A stretch of DNA of 56,723 bases from Bacteroidaceae bacterium (GCA_024401185.1 JAKSLO010000003.1:1-56723), one strand, 5' to 3'. Counted from the stretch's first letter, positions 43,768 through 53,900 are shown. The notes: a model not told the origin generated them from the letters alone. Made by a program: numbers and translations.

Positions 43768-45530
43768 AAAAACTATATCGTAACATTGCCCTTGTGACAG
43801 CTATTTTCATGTTGGCCCTGGGCGCCATGCTTGCAGTCAGCTATTATCAGATGCGCCAGGTATCTCCCTTGGAATCGGGGGTGATGCAGACGCTCAAGGA
43901 GATGAATGACAGTAATGCTGATAATGAGTCATTGCAAAAGCAGATTCGTGAGTTGGATTTGATTTCACGCAAGGCGTATTTCGTCCAGGAGGGTCAGCTG
44001 AAAACTGGTACCTATTTGCTTCTGGGCATGGCTTGCGTACTGATAGTTTGCCTCAACCTTTATTTCAAGGAGTCGAAGAACCTGCCCGAAAAGGAACTTG
44101 ACCCCATTGACGAATGGATGAGTAAGACCAAGGCACGTAAGTACCTTACCATTGCCTCCATTGCGGCTCTTGCTTTGACCATCCTCTTCATTCTGCTTCA
44201 GCATTTCAATGTTAAGGGTTCCTCTGGGGCTGATGATGGGACAGACAGCTTGGCTGTTGCCAACGAAGACATGCTGCCAGCAGATGAGTCAGACGCTGAT
44301 GCTGTTGTTGTGGCATCGTCCGACTCCATCGCCAATGACTCTGTTCAGGCAGGTGCAGAGGATGCTGCAAACGACAGCTTACCCATCCCCAAGATAACCT
44401 CTAAGGCATTCCGTGGCAATAATTCGAGTGCTACCTCATCGGCAAGAGGCATTGCCACCTCATGGAACCTGAAGAGCAAGAAGAACATTCTCTGGCAATC
44501 CTCTATCCCCAAGCATGGCTACAATTCTCCCATCATAAGTGGACGTAATGTGTTCATCACCGGTGCCGATAATAGCGCTCGCGAATTGTATTGCTATGAC
44601 GTTTACACGGGCGAACTGAAGTGGACGCTGAAGGCGAACAACATTCCCGGTTCTCCTTCTACCATGCCCAAGGTAAATGCCGATACAGGTTTGGCAGCCA
44701 GCACGGCAGCCACCAATGGCGAACAGGTATGCGCTATCTTTGCCACAGGCGACATCATCTGCGCGGATATGGAGGGAAATCGTCTGTGGGCCAAGAACAT
44801 CGGTTTACCCGACAATCATTATGGCTACGCCTCTTCGTTGCTGATGTATGGCAACAACGTGATTATACAGTATCAGAATAATGGCAGCTCCAAGATTATT
44901 GCCTTGAATGCCAAGACGGGCAACCAGTCGTGGAGCAAGTCAACAAGCGACAAGATAGCATGGAGTTCTCCCATCATTGCCACACTGGGCGGCAAGTCAG
45001 CACTCGTGGTTATGGGTAATCCTGCCATTGCCGCCTACAACCCAAGCAATGGTAGCGAACTATGGCGTGTGGAGTGCATGAGTGGTGAGGTGGGTTCAAG
45101 TCCTACCAGTGCAGGTGGCATCGTGTATGGTGCCAGCGAATACGCTAAGTGTATTGCCATCAATGGTGCAACAGGCGAAACCCTGTGGGAGGCATCCGAC
45201 TATCTGCCTGAGTGCTCAAGCTTGGCTGCCACAAAGAACCTTGTGTTCTGTGCCACAAGCTACGGCATGGTGTGTGCTTATGATGCGCAGACAGGCGAGG
45301 TGAAGAAGGAGCACGACTTGAGTACACCCTTCTACTCTTCACCCGTGGTTGCAGATGGCAAGGTCTTCCTCTTCAGCAATAGTGGCAAGGCTTACATCTT
45401 CTCATCAAGCACCTTTGACCTTATCACCTCATTCGATACGGGCGAGAAGACGTTTGCCACACCTGCCTTCACCGATGGCATGATGATTGTGCGTACCGAC
45501 AAGTCGATTTATTGTGTAAAGAAGAATTAA
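43764..45530 (+). CDS. Three-pass membrane protein with PQQ-like beta-propeller
   Basis: A 588-residue protein. Membrane segments are predicted at about 8-27, 83-98 and 130-147, with a coiled-coil-like stretch between the first two. An acidic Asp/Ala/Ser linker (about 150-215) leads to a C-terminal propeller of PQQ/BamB-like repeats (GELKWTLKANN, GETLWEASDY). The combination of a membrane domain and propeller between a NapH-like gene and NADH-oxidising genes suggests a structural part of a membrane redox assembly. Overlap with the upstream gene supports co-translation. Confidence 0.83.
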   Translation: MKKLYRNIALVTAIFMLALGAMLAVSYYQMRQVSPLESGVMQTLKEMNDSNADNESLQKQIRELDLISRKAYFVQEGQLKTGTYLLLGMACVLIVCLNLYFKESKNLPEKELDPIDEWMSKTKARKYLTIASIAALALTILFILLQHFNVKGSSGADDGTDSLAVANEDMLPADESDADAVVVASSDSIANDSVQAGAEDAANDSLPIPKITSKAFRGNNSSATSSARGIATSWNLKSKKNILWQSSIPKHGYNSPIISGRNVFITGADNSARELYCYDVYTGELKWTLKANNIPGSPSTMPKVNADTGLAASTAATNGEQVCAIFATGDIICADMEGNRLWAKNIGLPDNHYGYASSLLMYGNNVIIQYQNNGSSKIIALNAKTGNQSWSKSTSDKIAWSSPIIATLGGKSALVVMGNPAIAAYNPSNGSELWRVECMSGEVGSSPTSAGGIVYGASEYAKCIAINGATGETLWEASDYLPECSSLAATKNLVFCATSYGMVCAYDAQTGEVKKEHDLSTPFYSSPVVADGKVFLFSNSGKAYIFSSSTFDLITSFDTGEKTFATPAFTDGMMIVRTDKSIYCVKKN

Positions 45531-45531
45531 G

Positions 45532-47922
45532 ATGAAAGATATGAATGGTTGTAACTGCGACTGTGCATCGAATGGGTTGGAGGCCATGGTGCGACGTACC
45601 GATGCCATCATAGATCGTACGGGTACCACTCGCGATAAACTCATTCCTTTGCTGCAAGCCATACAGCAAGAGTTCAACTACTTGCCTTCGGATGCCCTGA
45701 ACCGTTTGTATGAGCGAACCGAGATAGATCGTTCCCAATTGATAAGCGTATCTACGTTCTATTCGCAATTCCGCCTTGTTCCCTACGGAAAACACATCAT
45801 TAAGGTTTGCATCGGAACGGCATGTCATGTGAAGGGAGCCAATACCGTGTACGACGCTTTCAAGCGTGAACTGGGATTGGGCGACGACTCCATCACCACG
45901 GCCGACCAGCAATACTCCATTGAACGAGTGGCTTGCCTGGGATGCTGTGCCTTGGCTCCCGTGGTTCAGATTGACAACAAGATATTTGGTCATGTGCAAC
46001 CCGGACGTGTGCGTGACGTGCTCGATGAGTTTGAGTCGTTGACAGCAAGTCAGGCATCCGAGGAGGCGAAGGAACAGAGCCATGAGGTACAGGGAGAGGT
46101 GCGTCTGGGCATGGAGAACTGCTGCCAAGCCAGTGGTACGGCCGAAGTACATGCAGCGGTGGTGCAGGCATGTAGCGATTTGGGCATTCATATACGCATA
46201 AAGCCCATTTCCTGTGTGGGTGCCTGCAATCAGGTTCCTCTTATTGACGTGGCCACACCCGACGGAAACATCGTACGTTATCCCAACATCAAACCCGATG
46301 AGGTGAAGGAGATTCTGCTTCATCATTTCCGTCCTGCCAGCCGTTTGCGACGCCTGCGCAATGCCATCCTCAACCACATCGATACCTTCCATACCGACCA
46401 GACATGGGACAACATTCTCTTTACCCCCGAGAAAGAACGTACACAAAGCATCAACACGTTCCTGGACGGACAACACCGTATATCGACAGAAGGCTTCGGC
46501 CATCTTAATCCCCTCGACATTGACGAATACATTTCTCTGGGTGGCTTTGAAGCATTGCGTAAGGCGTTGACAGCCATGAACCGCCAGCAGATCATTGACG
46601 AGGTGCTGAAGAGTGGCTTGCGTGGCCGAGGCGGAGGTGGTTTCCCCACTGGCCGTAAGTGGCAGATGGTAAGTCAGGCTTCGGGAACTGCAAAATACGT
46701 CATCTGTAATGGCGACGAAGGCGACCCTGGTGCTTTCATGGATCGCATACTCTTGGAATCCTATCCATTGCGTGTCATTGAGGGCATGATCATAGCTGGT
46801 TATGCCGTGGGAGCTACCGAGGGCATTTTCTATATTCGTGCTGAATACCCACAAGCCGTTATACGCATCCGCAAGGCTCTCGATATGTGTCGCCAGAAGC
46901 AACTCTTGGGACAGAACATCCTGGGTACCGATTTCTCTTTCAATATAAGGGTATTTGAGGGGGCAGGTGCCTTTGTGTGTGGCGAGGAAACGGCACTCAT
47001 TGCCTCTATCGAGGGTAAGCGTGGCTTCCCCCATCTTCGTCCGCCTTACCCTGCTCAGTCGGGATTATTCGGAAAGCCCACCTTGATAAACAATGTAGAA
47101 ACCCTTAGCCAGATTTCCTACATCGTTCGTCATGGAGCTGACGAGTATGCCAAGGTGGGTACCGAGGGCAGTCGTGGAACCAAGGTGTTTGCCCTGGCAG
47201 GCAAGGTTAACCATGGCGGCCTTATTGAAGTGCCCATGGGCACTACCTTGCGTCAGATTGTAGAGAAGATTGGTGGAGGCGTGGAAGGCGGCGAAGCCCT
47301 GAAAGCCGTTCAGACGGGTGGCCCTTCGGGTGGTTGCATTCCTGCGGAGCTGTGCGATGCCGAGGTTGACTTTGATGCGTTGAACAAGATGGGGGCCATC
47401 ATGGGTTCGGGTGGCCTTGTTGTGCTTAGCGAGTCAAGTTGCATGGTGGACGTGGCTCGTTACTTCCTCAACTTTACTTGCGAGGAGTCGTGTGGCAAGT
47501 GCACCTTCTGCCGTGTAGGAATCCGTCGCATGCTCGACATCCTTGACCGCTTGTCAACCGGACAAGCCAAGATGGAAGACATTGACCGACTGGAGGAACT
47601 TGCCCTGAGCATCAAGCGTTCGGCACTCTGCGGATTGGGAAAGACGGCTCCCAACCCGGTTCTTTCCACCTTACGCTATTTCCGCCACGAATACGAGGAA
47701 CACGTACAGGGCATCTGCCGTACGGGTTCGTGCAAACAGATGGTGAAGTTTCAAATCACGGACGACTGCGTGGGATGTACCAAGTGTGCTCGCTCATGTC
47801 CGAGCGAAGCCATTGCCTATACACCGTATGAGAAGCATGTCATCGATGCCTCACGCTGCACGCAATGTGGTTTGTGCATCGACGAATGTGACTATCATGC
47901 CATAAAGAAAGTGAAAAAATGA
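45532..47922 (+). CDS. NuoE-NuoF-like NADH-oxidising Fe-S flavoprotein
   Basis: A 796-residue multidomain protein. Residues 1-160 are a NuoE-like thioredoxin-fold [2Fe-2S] domain with ligands Cys93, Cys98, Cys135 and Cys139. A second thioredoxin-like ferredoxin follows (about 185-265, CVGACNQVP). Next is a NuoF module: GLRGRGGGGFPTGRKW, GDEGDPGAFMDR, GAGAFVCGEETALIASIEGK and the N3 cluster CEESCGKCTFCRVG...CGLGKTAPNPV. The end is a dicluster ferredoxin (CVGCTKCARSCP, CTQCGLCIDEC). This order resembles HydB/HndC-type subunits of bifurcating hydrogenases, yet no hydrogenase is present. It should feed NADH electrons to the Fe-S partner encoded next. Confidence 0.92.
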   Translation: MKDMNGCNCDCASNGLEAMVRRTDAIIDRTGTTRDKLIPLLQAIQQEFNYLPSDALNRLYERTEIDRSQLISVSTFYSQFRLVPYGKHIIKVCIGTACHVKGANTVYDAFKRELGLGDDSITTADQQYSIERVACLGCCALAPVVQIDNKIFGHVQPGRVRDVLDEFESLTASQASEEAKEQSHEVQGEVRLGMENCCQASGTAEVHAAVVQACSDLGIHIRIKPISCVGACNQVPLIDVATPDGNIVRYPNIKPDEVKEILLHHFRPASRLRRLRNAILNHIDTFHTDQTWDNILFTPEKERTQSINTFLDGQHRISTEGFGHLNPLDIDEYISLGGFEALRKALTAMNRQQIIDEVLKSGLRGRGGGGFPTGRKWQMVSQASGTAKYVICNGDEGDPGAFMDRILLESYPLRVIEGMIIAGYAVGATEGIFYIRAEYPQAVIRIRKALDMCRQKQLLGQNILGTDFSFNIRVFEGAGAFVCGEETALIASIEGKRGFPHLRPPYPAQSGLFGKPTLINNVETLSQISYIVRHGADEYAKVGTEGSRGTKVFALAGKVNHGGLIEVPMGTTLRQIVEKIGGGVEGGEALKAVQTGGPSGGCIPAELCDAEVDFDALNKMGAIMGSGGLVVLSESSCMVDVARYFLNFTCEESCGKCTFCRVGIRRMLDILDRLSTGQAKMEDIDRLEELALSIKRSALCGLGKTAPNPVLSTLRYFRHEYEEHVQGICRTGSCKQMVKFQITDDCVGCTKCARSCPSEAIAYTPYEKHVIDASRCTQCGLCIDECDYHAIKKVKK

Positions 47923-48887
47923 TGAAGATAACTGTAAATGACAAAATATTAGAGGTATCGGGCGAATTGACCTTGCTGGAGGAGTTGCGAAATGCTGGGT
48001 ATGACGTACCGTCGCTTTGCTATGCCAACAAGGCCAGGCACCAGGCATCGTGCATGGTTTGCATGGTTCGCAATGTGGCCAACGACCAGATGCTTCCGAG
48101 CTGTTCCACCTATCCGACAGAAGGCATGCATATTGATACCGAGTCGGATGATGTAAGGAACATGCGTCGCATGTCGCTCGAACTGCTTCTCAGCGACCAT
48201 CGTGCTGATTGCGAAGCGCCCTGCGTCGTGGTGTGTCCTGCCAAGATCGATGTGGCTCGCCTCATTCTGTACTATGACCGCGGTCAGATGGACAAGGCCA
48301 AGTCGGTGTTGCGCGAGGCGGTTGCATCTGAGCAGTTGCCATGCCAGGATTGTAAGGCTTCGTGCGAGAAGGCTTGCCGTCGTGGAACCGTTGACACACG
48401 GGTGTCGGTACGCGAGATTATAGCAGAGGTGGCTAAGCACAAGGACAGCACAGACAATGTAGCACCCGTTTCCACCAAGAGCACGCATACCTTCTCGTCC
48501 AAGCTGGGACGTTATTCCGAGGCAGAGAAGGAATGGCTCAAGGAAGTGTACAACCAACCCTCACGCTGCCTGCATTGTGCCTGCGAGGGCAAAGACAAGT
48601 GTAAGCTGCGTGAATACGCCTCACAGACAGGCATCAAGTCGCTTCGCTACGGGGTGTCGTCACGTCAGGTTGTGAAGGAGCAGCAGCATGTTTGCGGCCG
48701 CCTCTACTTCGAACCTGCCAAATGTGTGCGTTGTGGTTTGTGTGTGTATAATTCGCAGGATGGATTCACCTTCCAGCATCGTGGATTTGACATGCAAGTC
48801 ATCATTCCCGAAGAGAGTAAGTCACATGCCAGCGAACACCTGGCAGAGCTTTGTCCTACAGGTGCCTTGTTCCTTAGAGAAGAGTAG
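47919..48887 (+). CDS. NuoG N-terminal-like Fe-S protein
   Basis: A 322-residue cytoplasmic protein. The N-terminal [2Fe-2S] ferredoxin motif runs through PSLCYANKARHQASCMVCMV and LPSCSTYPTEGM, followed by DHRADCEAPC. The middle (CVVVCPAKIDVARLI, CQDCKASCEKACRR) is like the Fer4_20 module of GltD/DPYD-type proteins. The end has CLHCACEGKDKC and CVRCGLCVYNSQDG. It lacks the molybdopterin domain of NuoG or formate dehydrogenase. It overlaps the NuoEF-like gene by 4 bases, so the two probably form one enzyme. Confidence 0.87.
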   Translation: MMKITVNDKILEVSGELTLLEELRNAGYDVPSLCYANKARHQASCMVCMVRNVANDQMLPSCSTYPTEGMHIDTESDDVRNMRRMSLELLLSDHRADCEAPCVVVCPAKIDVARLILYYDRGQMDKAKSVLREAVASEQLPCQDCKASCEKACRRGTVDTRVSVREIIAEVAKHKDSTDNVAPVSTKSTHTFSSKLGRYSEAEKEWLKEVYNQPSRCLHCACEGKDKCKLREYASQTGIKSLRYGVSSRQVVKEQQHVCGRLYFEPAKCVRCGLCVYNSQDGFTFQHRGFDMQVIIPEESKSHASEHLAELCPTGALFLREE

Positions 48888-48889
48888 TC

Positions 48890-48966
48890 AATCAAGTTTC
48901 GTATGAATAAGGAGTTAATAGGGAGCTAACTCCCTAAAAAACTTGAGATTGCTAAAGTTGAATAAA
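48890..48966. repeat. Nested palindrome, family 2
   Basis: ATCAAGTTT and AAACTTGAGAT are outer arms; TAGGGAG CTAA CTCCCTA is a perfect inner 7-bp hairpin. It ends CTAAAGTTGAATAAAG. It may also act as a weak terminator or mRNA stabiliser between the Fe-S gene and the lipoprotein gene. Confidence 0.55.
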
Positions 48967-48980
48967 GAATAGAAAGAATA

Positions 48981-50171
48981 TTGAAAAAGTCATTCTACAT
49001 ATTAGTCAATGTATGCGCCATCGTAGTGATGACCTTACTAAGTTCTTGTGCTACGGTACAGGAGTTTAGTGATGGTGATAAGAATCAGCACGACTGGCCC
49101 ATATTCCGTGGTTCCCCGTCCTTGTGCGGCTTCACCGATTGCGCTTTGCCTCAGAACCCAAAGTTGTTGTGGAGTCGTTCGTCAAAAAGCCGTACGGTAG
49201 CATCTCCCATTGTTTTCAACTCTGTGGTTTACATGCTCAATCGCAAGGGCGAGTTACGCGGTTATACCATGGATGGCGACTCATGCATATACTACGATTT
49301 GCAGACACCTGTCGAAGCCTCCTTCATAGCCAGCGACACGGTATTGTACATTGGCCGTATCGATGGCTTCGTCACGGCATTGAGCATCAAGCGCCTCATG
49401 GCTCGTCGCCCCAATGAGAAGAAGATTGAACCTCTTTGGCAATACGAGACGCTCGGACAGATCTCGGGTTCGCCCAATCTTGTGGGCGACAATCTGCTTG
49501 TAGGCAGCTACGACAATAGCATGTACACCTTCAAGGCACTTACCGGACGCAAGACGGGGCAGTTTGAAACGGGATATTACATCAACGGCACGGCAGCTGT
49601 GTGGTATCGCTACATGATGTTTGGCGGATGCGATGCATGGGTGCGTGTAGTGGACACCGTAACGGGCGAAATCACCGATTCGCTGGAGCTCGACACATAT
49701 GTGCCTGCCTCTCCTGCCATACTCGACGGCGTGGCTTGTGCCTGCGACTATAACGGCAATGTGTATGAGATGCAGCTCAAGAGTGGCAAGATAACCGAGC
49801 ATCGCAAGCTTCACTCCACGGATGCCAATAAGGACGGGCAGGATGGGGGAGCGGTATCGATGCCGACGCTTACTCACGATGCCGCATATTTTCTCTCGGG
49901 AGACAGATACATCACCTGCATTGACCGCACTACCGGAGAAGTCAGGTGGAAGAAGATGCTACGCGGTCAGACGGGCGAATGCTCTCCCTTAGTGGCACAA
50001 GACAAGGTGTTGGTGTGCACCAAGGATGGCCATGTGTCAATACTCAGCAGCGAGGATGGCACAGAACTGTGGCACTATGAGGCAGGCGAACAAATCATTG
50101 CCTCACCTGCCATCATCAGCGATCGTTTTTTCATATTAACCAGTAGAGGAACATTGTTATGCTTCGGTTAA
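48981..50171 (+). CDS. PQQ-like beta-propeller lipoprotein
   Basis: A 396-residue lipoprotein. The signal ends at LLSSC (Cys23). HDWPIFRGSPSLCG is the shared entry motif. The rest is a beta-propeller of PQQ/BamB-like repeats (GEVRWKKMLRG, GTELWHYEAGEQ). The start is TTG, with an AAAGAA-type purine stretch ahead of it. It should be tethered to the inner or outer membrane on the periplasmic side. The ABC ATPase gene overlaps its end by 13 bases. Confidence 0.82.
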   Translation: MKKSFYILVNVCAIVVMTLLSSCATVQEFSDGDKNQHDWPIFRGSPSLCGFTDCALPQNPKLLWSRSSKSRTVASPIVFNSVVYMLNRKGELRGYTMDGDSCIYYDLQTPVEASFIASDTVLYIGRIDGFVTALSIKRLMARRPNEKKIEPLWQYETLGQISGSPNLVGDNLLVGSYDNSMYTFKALTGRKTGQFETGYYINGTAAVWYRYMMFGGCDAWVRVVDTVTGEITDSLELDTYVPASPAILDGVACACDYNGNVYEMQLKSGKITEHRKLHSTDANKDGQDGGAVSMPTLTHDAAYFLSGDRYITCIDRTTGEVRWKKMLRGQTGECSPLVAQDKVLVCTKDGHVSILSSEDGTELWHYEAGEQIIASPAIISDRFFILTSRGTLLCFG

Positions 50172-50836
50172 ACAATATAAATAAGCAGTTTGAGGATGGA
50201 AAACGCATGTTGACCGTCCTCGACAACCTCTCGCTCGTGGTGCAGAAGGGTGAGTTTGTGGCCATTAAGGGCGAGTCGGGTGCAGGCAAAACCACCTTGC
50301 TGAATATACTCGGCACATTGTTGCCACCAGACAGCGGTAACTATGTGCTCGACGGCAAGGAGGTAAGGGCAGACGAAGTGGCTGAGATACGCAACAAGAA
50401 GATTGGCATGGTGTTTCAGGATCATCGTCTGATGCCTCAATTCACCGTAATGCAAAATGTGCTGCTTCCCTTGCTGGCCGAAAAGAATGCCACCACGTTC
50501 GATGAAGTGCAGCGTGCCGAGCGCCTGCTGGCATTCATGGACATTGCAGAGCTTAAAGGCAGCTCCGTCAACCAGCTTTCGGGCGGTGAGAAGACACGTG
50601 TTGCCATCTGCCGCGCACTCATTAACCAACCTTCGGTGCTTCTGGCTGACGAACCTACCGGACAGTTGGATGCACGCAATGCCCGCATCATTGCCGAACT
50701 GTTTCAGAAGGTAAACCGTGAGATGCAGACAACCATTGTCATGGTGACACACTCCGACGAAATGACAAAGGCAGCACAGAAAACTTACGTGCTTAGAGAT
50801 GGGAAGGTAAAGGTGGAAGAAAAAGAAGCCCCCTAA
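50159..50836 (+). CDS. ABC transporter ATP-binding protein (LolD/MacB type)
   Basis: A 225-residue ATPase: Walker A GESGAGKTT, Q-loop VFQDHRLMPQ, signature LSGGEKTRV and Walker B VLLADEPTGQLD. It belongs to the LolD/FtsE/MacB group that powers FtsX-type permeases. The start overlaps the lipoprotein gene, and the permease is next. The last residues (KEAP) run into a family-1 repeat. Confidence 0.93.
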   Translation: MLRLNNINKQFEDGKRMLTVLDNLSLVVQKGEFVAIKGESGAGKTTLLNILGTLLPPDSGNYVLDGKEVRADEVAEIRNKKIGMVFQDHRLMPQFTVMQNVLLPLLAEKNATTFDEVQRAERLLAFMDIAELKGSSVNQLSGGEKTRVAICRALINQPSVLLADEPTGQLDARNARIIAELFQKVNREMQTTIVMVTHSDEMTKAAQKTYVLRDGKVKVEEKEAP

Positions 50837-50880
50837 CCTAGAGAAAAGCCCCCCTAACCCCCGAGGGGGAAAAAGAAAAA
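50828..50880 (+). repeat. Dispersed element, family 1, copy E
   Basis: GCCCCCTAACC, then GCCCCCCTAACCCCCGAGGG and an A-rich end. CCCCC/GGGGG can pair as a small hairpin. It overlaps the 3' end of the ATPase gene. Confidence 0.65.
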
Positions 50881-50897
50881 GGTTAGCTTTTGAAATC

Positions 50898-50981
50898 TCG
50901 AAAAATCGAGAAAAAAATCGAAACCTCGAAATTTCGATATCTCGAATAATCGAATTTTCGAAAAGCCGAATAATCGAAAAA
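50898..50981. repeat. TCGA array with 8-bp period
   Basis: TCGA occurs at 50898, 50906, 50918, 50926, 50934, 50942, 50950, 50958, 50974, with CCGA at 50966: exact 8-bp spacing from 50918 on, in units such as TCGAAACC and TCGAATTT. It separates the ABC ATPase from its permease and ends 14 bases before the permease start. Confidence 0.9.
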
Positions 50982-50994
50982 AAACAAAAATAAC

Positions 50995-53900
50995 TTGACC
51001 ACACAATCATTCATAAGCCAAAGTCGTCGCCATTTCAGGTCATACTACCGGTTGGTGATAATAGCCGTTATCTTGATGATGGCTGTCATTACGGGTAGTT
51101 TGTTGCTGGGCGATTCGGTACGCGGAACATTGGTTCGGCGTGTCGAGGAACGTCTTGGCCGTACGGAGAGCATACTCACCAGTGGCACGGGCTTTATGAG
51201 CGATAGCATCATGCTGCATTCCTTGTTCGACGATGCTCAGGGAGTGCTTTTGATTGATGGCTTTATCTCGTTGAACGACAAGCTGATACCCGTTTACGTT
51301 TGGGGCATCGACAACGATTCGCTTTCAGCCGGACAGACGTGGGTGAATGAACCCTTGTCGGCCAAGCTACTGGGTGCCGACGAGATCGTCTTGCATCTGC
51401 CTTCGCACAACATGGTTCCCTCTGGCACTTTGTTCGTCACGCAAAGCTATTCCACCCAGATGCGACTCACCGTGAGCGGATGCAGAACCGTGGAGCAAGG
51501 AGGCAACCTGTTGCTTAAGAACGAACAAACCCTGCCTTTGAACCTCTTTGTCAGTCGTGCCCAGCTGGGTGAGGTGATGGAGCTGGATGGCAAGATCAAC
51601 CTCATTCTCTCCGCCTCGCGCATCACGCCTGCCGAACTTCGCAGCGCATGGAAGCCATCCTATTCGGGCATTCATGTCAACGATTCCTCGCTTACCTATG
51701 AGGGCGTCTTCATCCCTTCCGAGATTGTTGATACGCTTGCCCCATGTGCACGCTATTTCTCCTATCTGGTCAACGACCTGAGTCGCCTTGCCGACACAGC
51801 TGCTGTTTCGGCCAACGACGAAGCGTCGCGCAAGAGCCTTCCTTACTCCTTTGTCACGGCCGTGGACGAATGGCAGGGCGAAGCGCTCTCCGCTCGCGAC
51901 ATCATCCTTTCTGACTATGCCGCGCAACGCCTGCAAGCCAAGGTGGGCGACTCCATCAGCATGACTTACTATCTGGCCAAGGACCTGAAGAACCTCGAAA
52001 CGGCTTCGTGCACCTTATGCGTCAAGCAGGTAGTGCCCCTGAATAAGTTGAAGGGCGACAGCCTCCTGGTGGCTGACTTCCCCGGTTTGAGCCATGTGGA
52101 GAAGTGTGCCGACTGGGACAGCGACCTGCCCATTGACATGAACCGCATAGAGAAGGTGGACGAGGAATACTGGTACCAGCATCAGCAGACGCCCAAAGCC
52201 GTAGTGGCCTATCAAGCCATCTGCCAGGATTGGAGCAATGCCTTCGGTTCTGCTACTGCCGTGCGTCTGAAATCGGGCAGAGGCGAGGCAGAAGCACGCC
52301 TGTCGGCCGATGCGTTCATCACCATCGTCTCTCCGCGTGCAGAGGGCTTGTTTGCTGCCAACAATGGTACCGACTTTGCCAGTTTGTTCATGGCACTTGG
52401 CTTCTTCATCATTGTCAGCGGCATCATGCTCATGCTCAACCCCATTGTGGAGATGCTTCATGAACGAAGTGCCGAACTGGCGCTCTATCAGCAGTTGGGC
52501 TTTACTCGCAAACGGGTGCAGCGTCAGCTCTTCCGCGAGGTCTTTGGCATCATGGCACTGGTGTCTCCCTTAGGCGTGGCAGCTGGTGTGCTGTATGCTG
52601 GCATTACACTCTGGCTCCTGGGCAACGTGTGGAGTGGAGCCACGCATACCGAGGGGTTTGGGCTCCATGTGCAGATGCCCACGCTTCTCATAAGCTGGCT
52701 CGTGGGCATAGTCATTTGTGCCGTCTCGCTGTGGTATCTGCTTCGCAAGCTGCTGAGGGAAGCAGAAGGCAAGCAGCGCGTAAAACCTGCCTCTTCATCC
52801 TTCGCTTCTACAGCCATCGTGCTCCTTGTCACCCTTGGCTTGTTTGCCTACAATCTGTGTTGGCTGCATAGCATGATAGCATTCATTGTGTGTGGCATAA
52901 CGTGGATAGTGGGCATGGGCATGCTGCTGCGCGTGTGGCTGGTACGCCGCAAGCTGGCAGCCGACACCCTCCATTGCCACCGGGCACAGCTCATCTGGCA
53001 AACCATCTATGCATCGTGCCGTCAGCATTTGCTTTCCTACTGGACACTTTCCCTGGGTGTGTTCACCGTCTTCGCCGTGGGCTTGAACCGTCCTGATTTC
53101 ACGGATAGCCAGCTCATGGCACAATCTACGGGCAACTACCAGCTGTACGTGGATTGCCGGGTACCTGTGCAGTACGACCTTAACCATCCCGATGTGCGCC
53201 GCAAGCTCTTGCTTACTGAGCTGCCTGATAGCACCTGCATCCTTTCATTCCTGCGCCATTCGCAGGACGAAGCCAGCTGCCTCAACCTCAACAGGGTTTC
53301 TACGCCTTCTGTGCTGGGTGTTGACCTTGACGAGATGTCATCGTTTGGCTTGCAGGCCGACACGCTTTCACACTCCATTCCTTGTGTCTATATTGACCAG
53401 GAGTCCCTGATATGGAGTTTGATGAAATCCGTTGGCGACACCTTGTATTACGACACGCATCTGGGCACGCACACCCCGGTGCTGATAGCGGGTTCTTATC
53501 CCACGGGCATTTTCCATGGCAACGCAATCATGGCAGCCGACCAGTTCCGCAAGCTTTGGCCAAAGCAGAGTGGGGTAGAGGTGCTGCTCGTCAAGTCGTC
53601 ACGTCCCGACGATGCTGCCGACCTTCTGGCCATGGCCATGGGGGAATATGGTTTGAACATCCAGACAACGCAGGAGCGCATACAGATGTTCTTCGAGGTT
53701 ACCGACACCTACCTTGTCATCTTCCTCACCCTGGGAGCCCTGGGCATGCTGCTGGGCATCTTCAGCCTTTTTGTCATCGTCCGCAAGAACCTCACGGCCA
53801 GCCACTATGCCATCATGCTCTATCGTTCGCTGGGTTACCGTGAGCAGCTTATTCGCACATTGCTTGTTCGCGAAAACCTGCTCGTACCCTTCTACGCCAT

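Noticed and set aside
45532-48887. Complex I or a bifurcating hydrogenase
   Set aside because: NuoEF- and NuoG-like parts exist, but there are no nuoA-D or nuoH-N genes and no hydrogenase H-cluster protein in the window.
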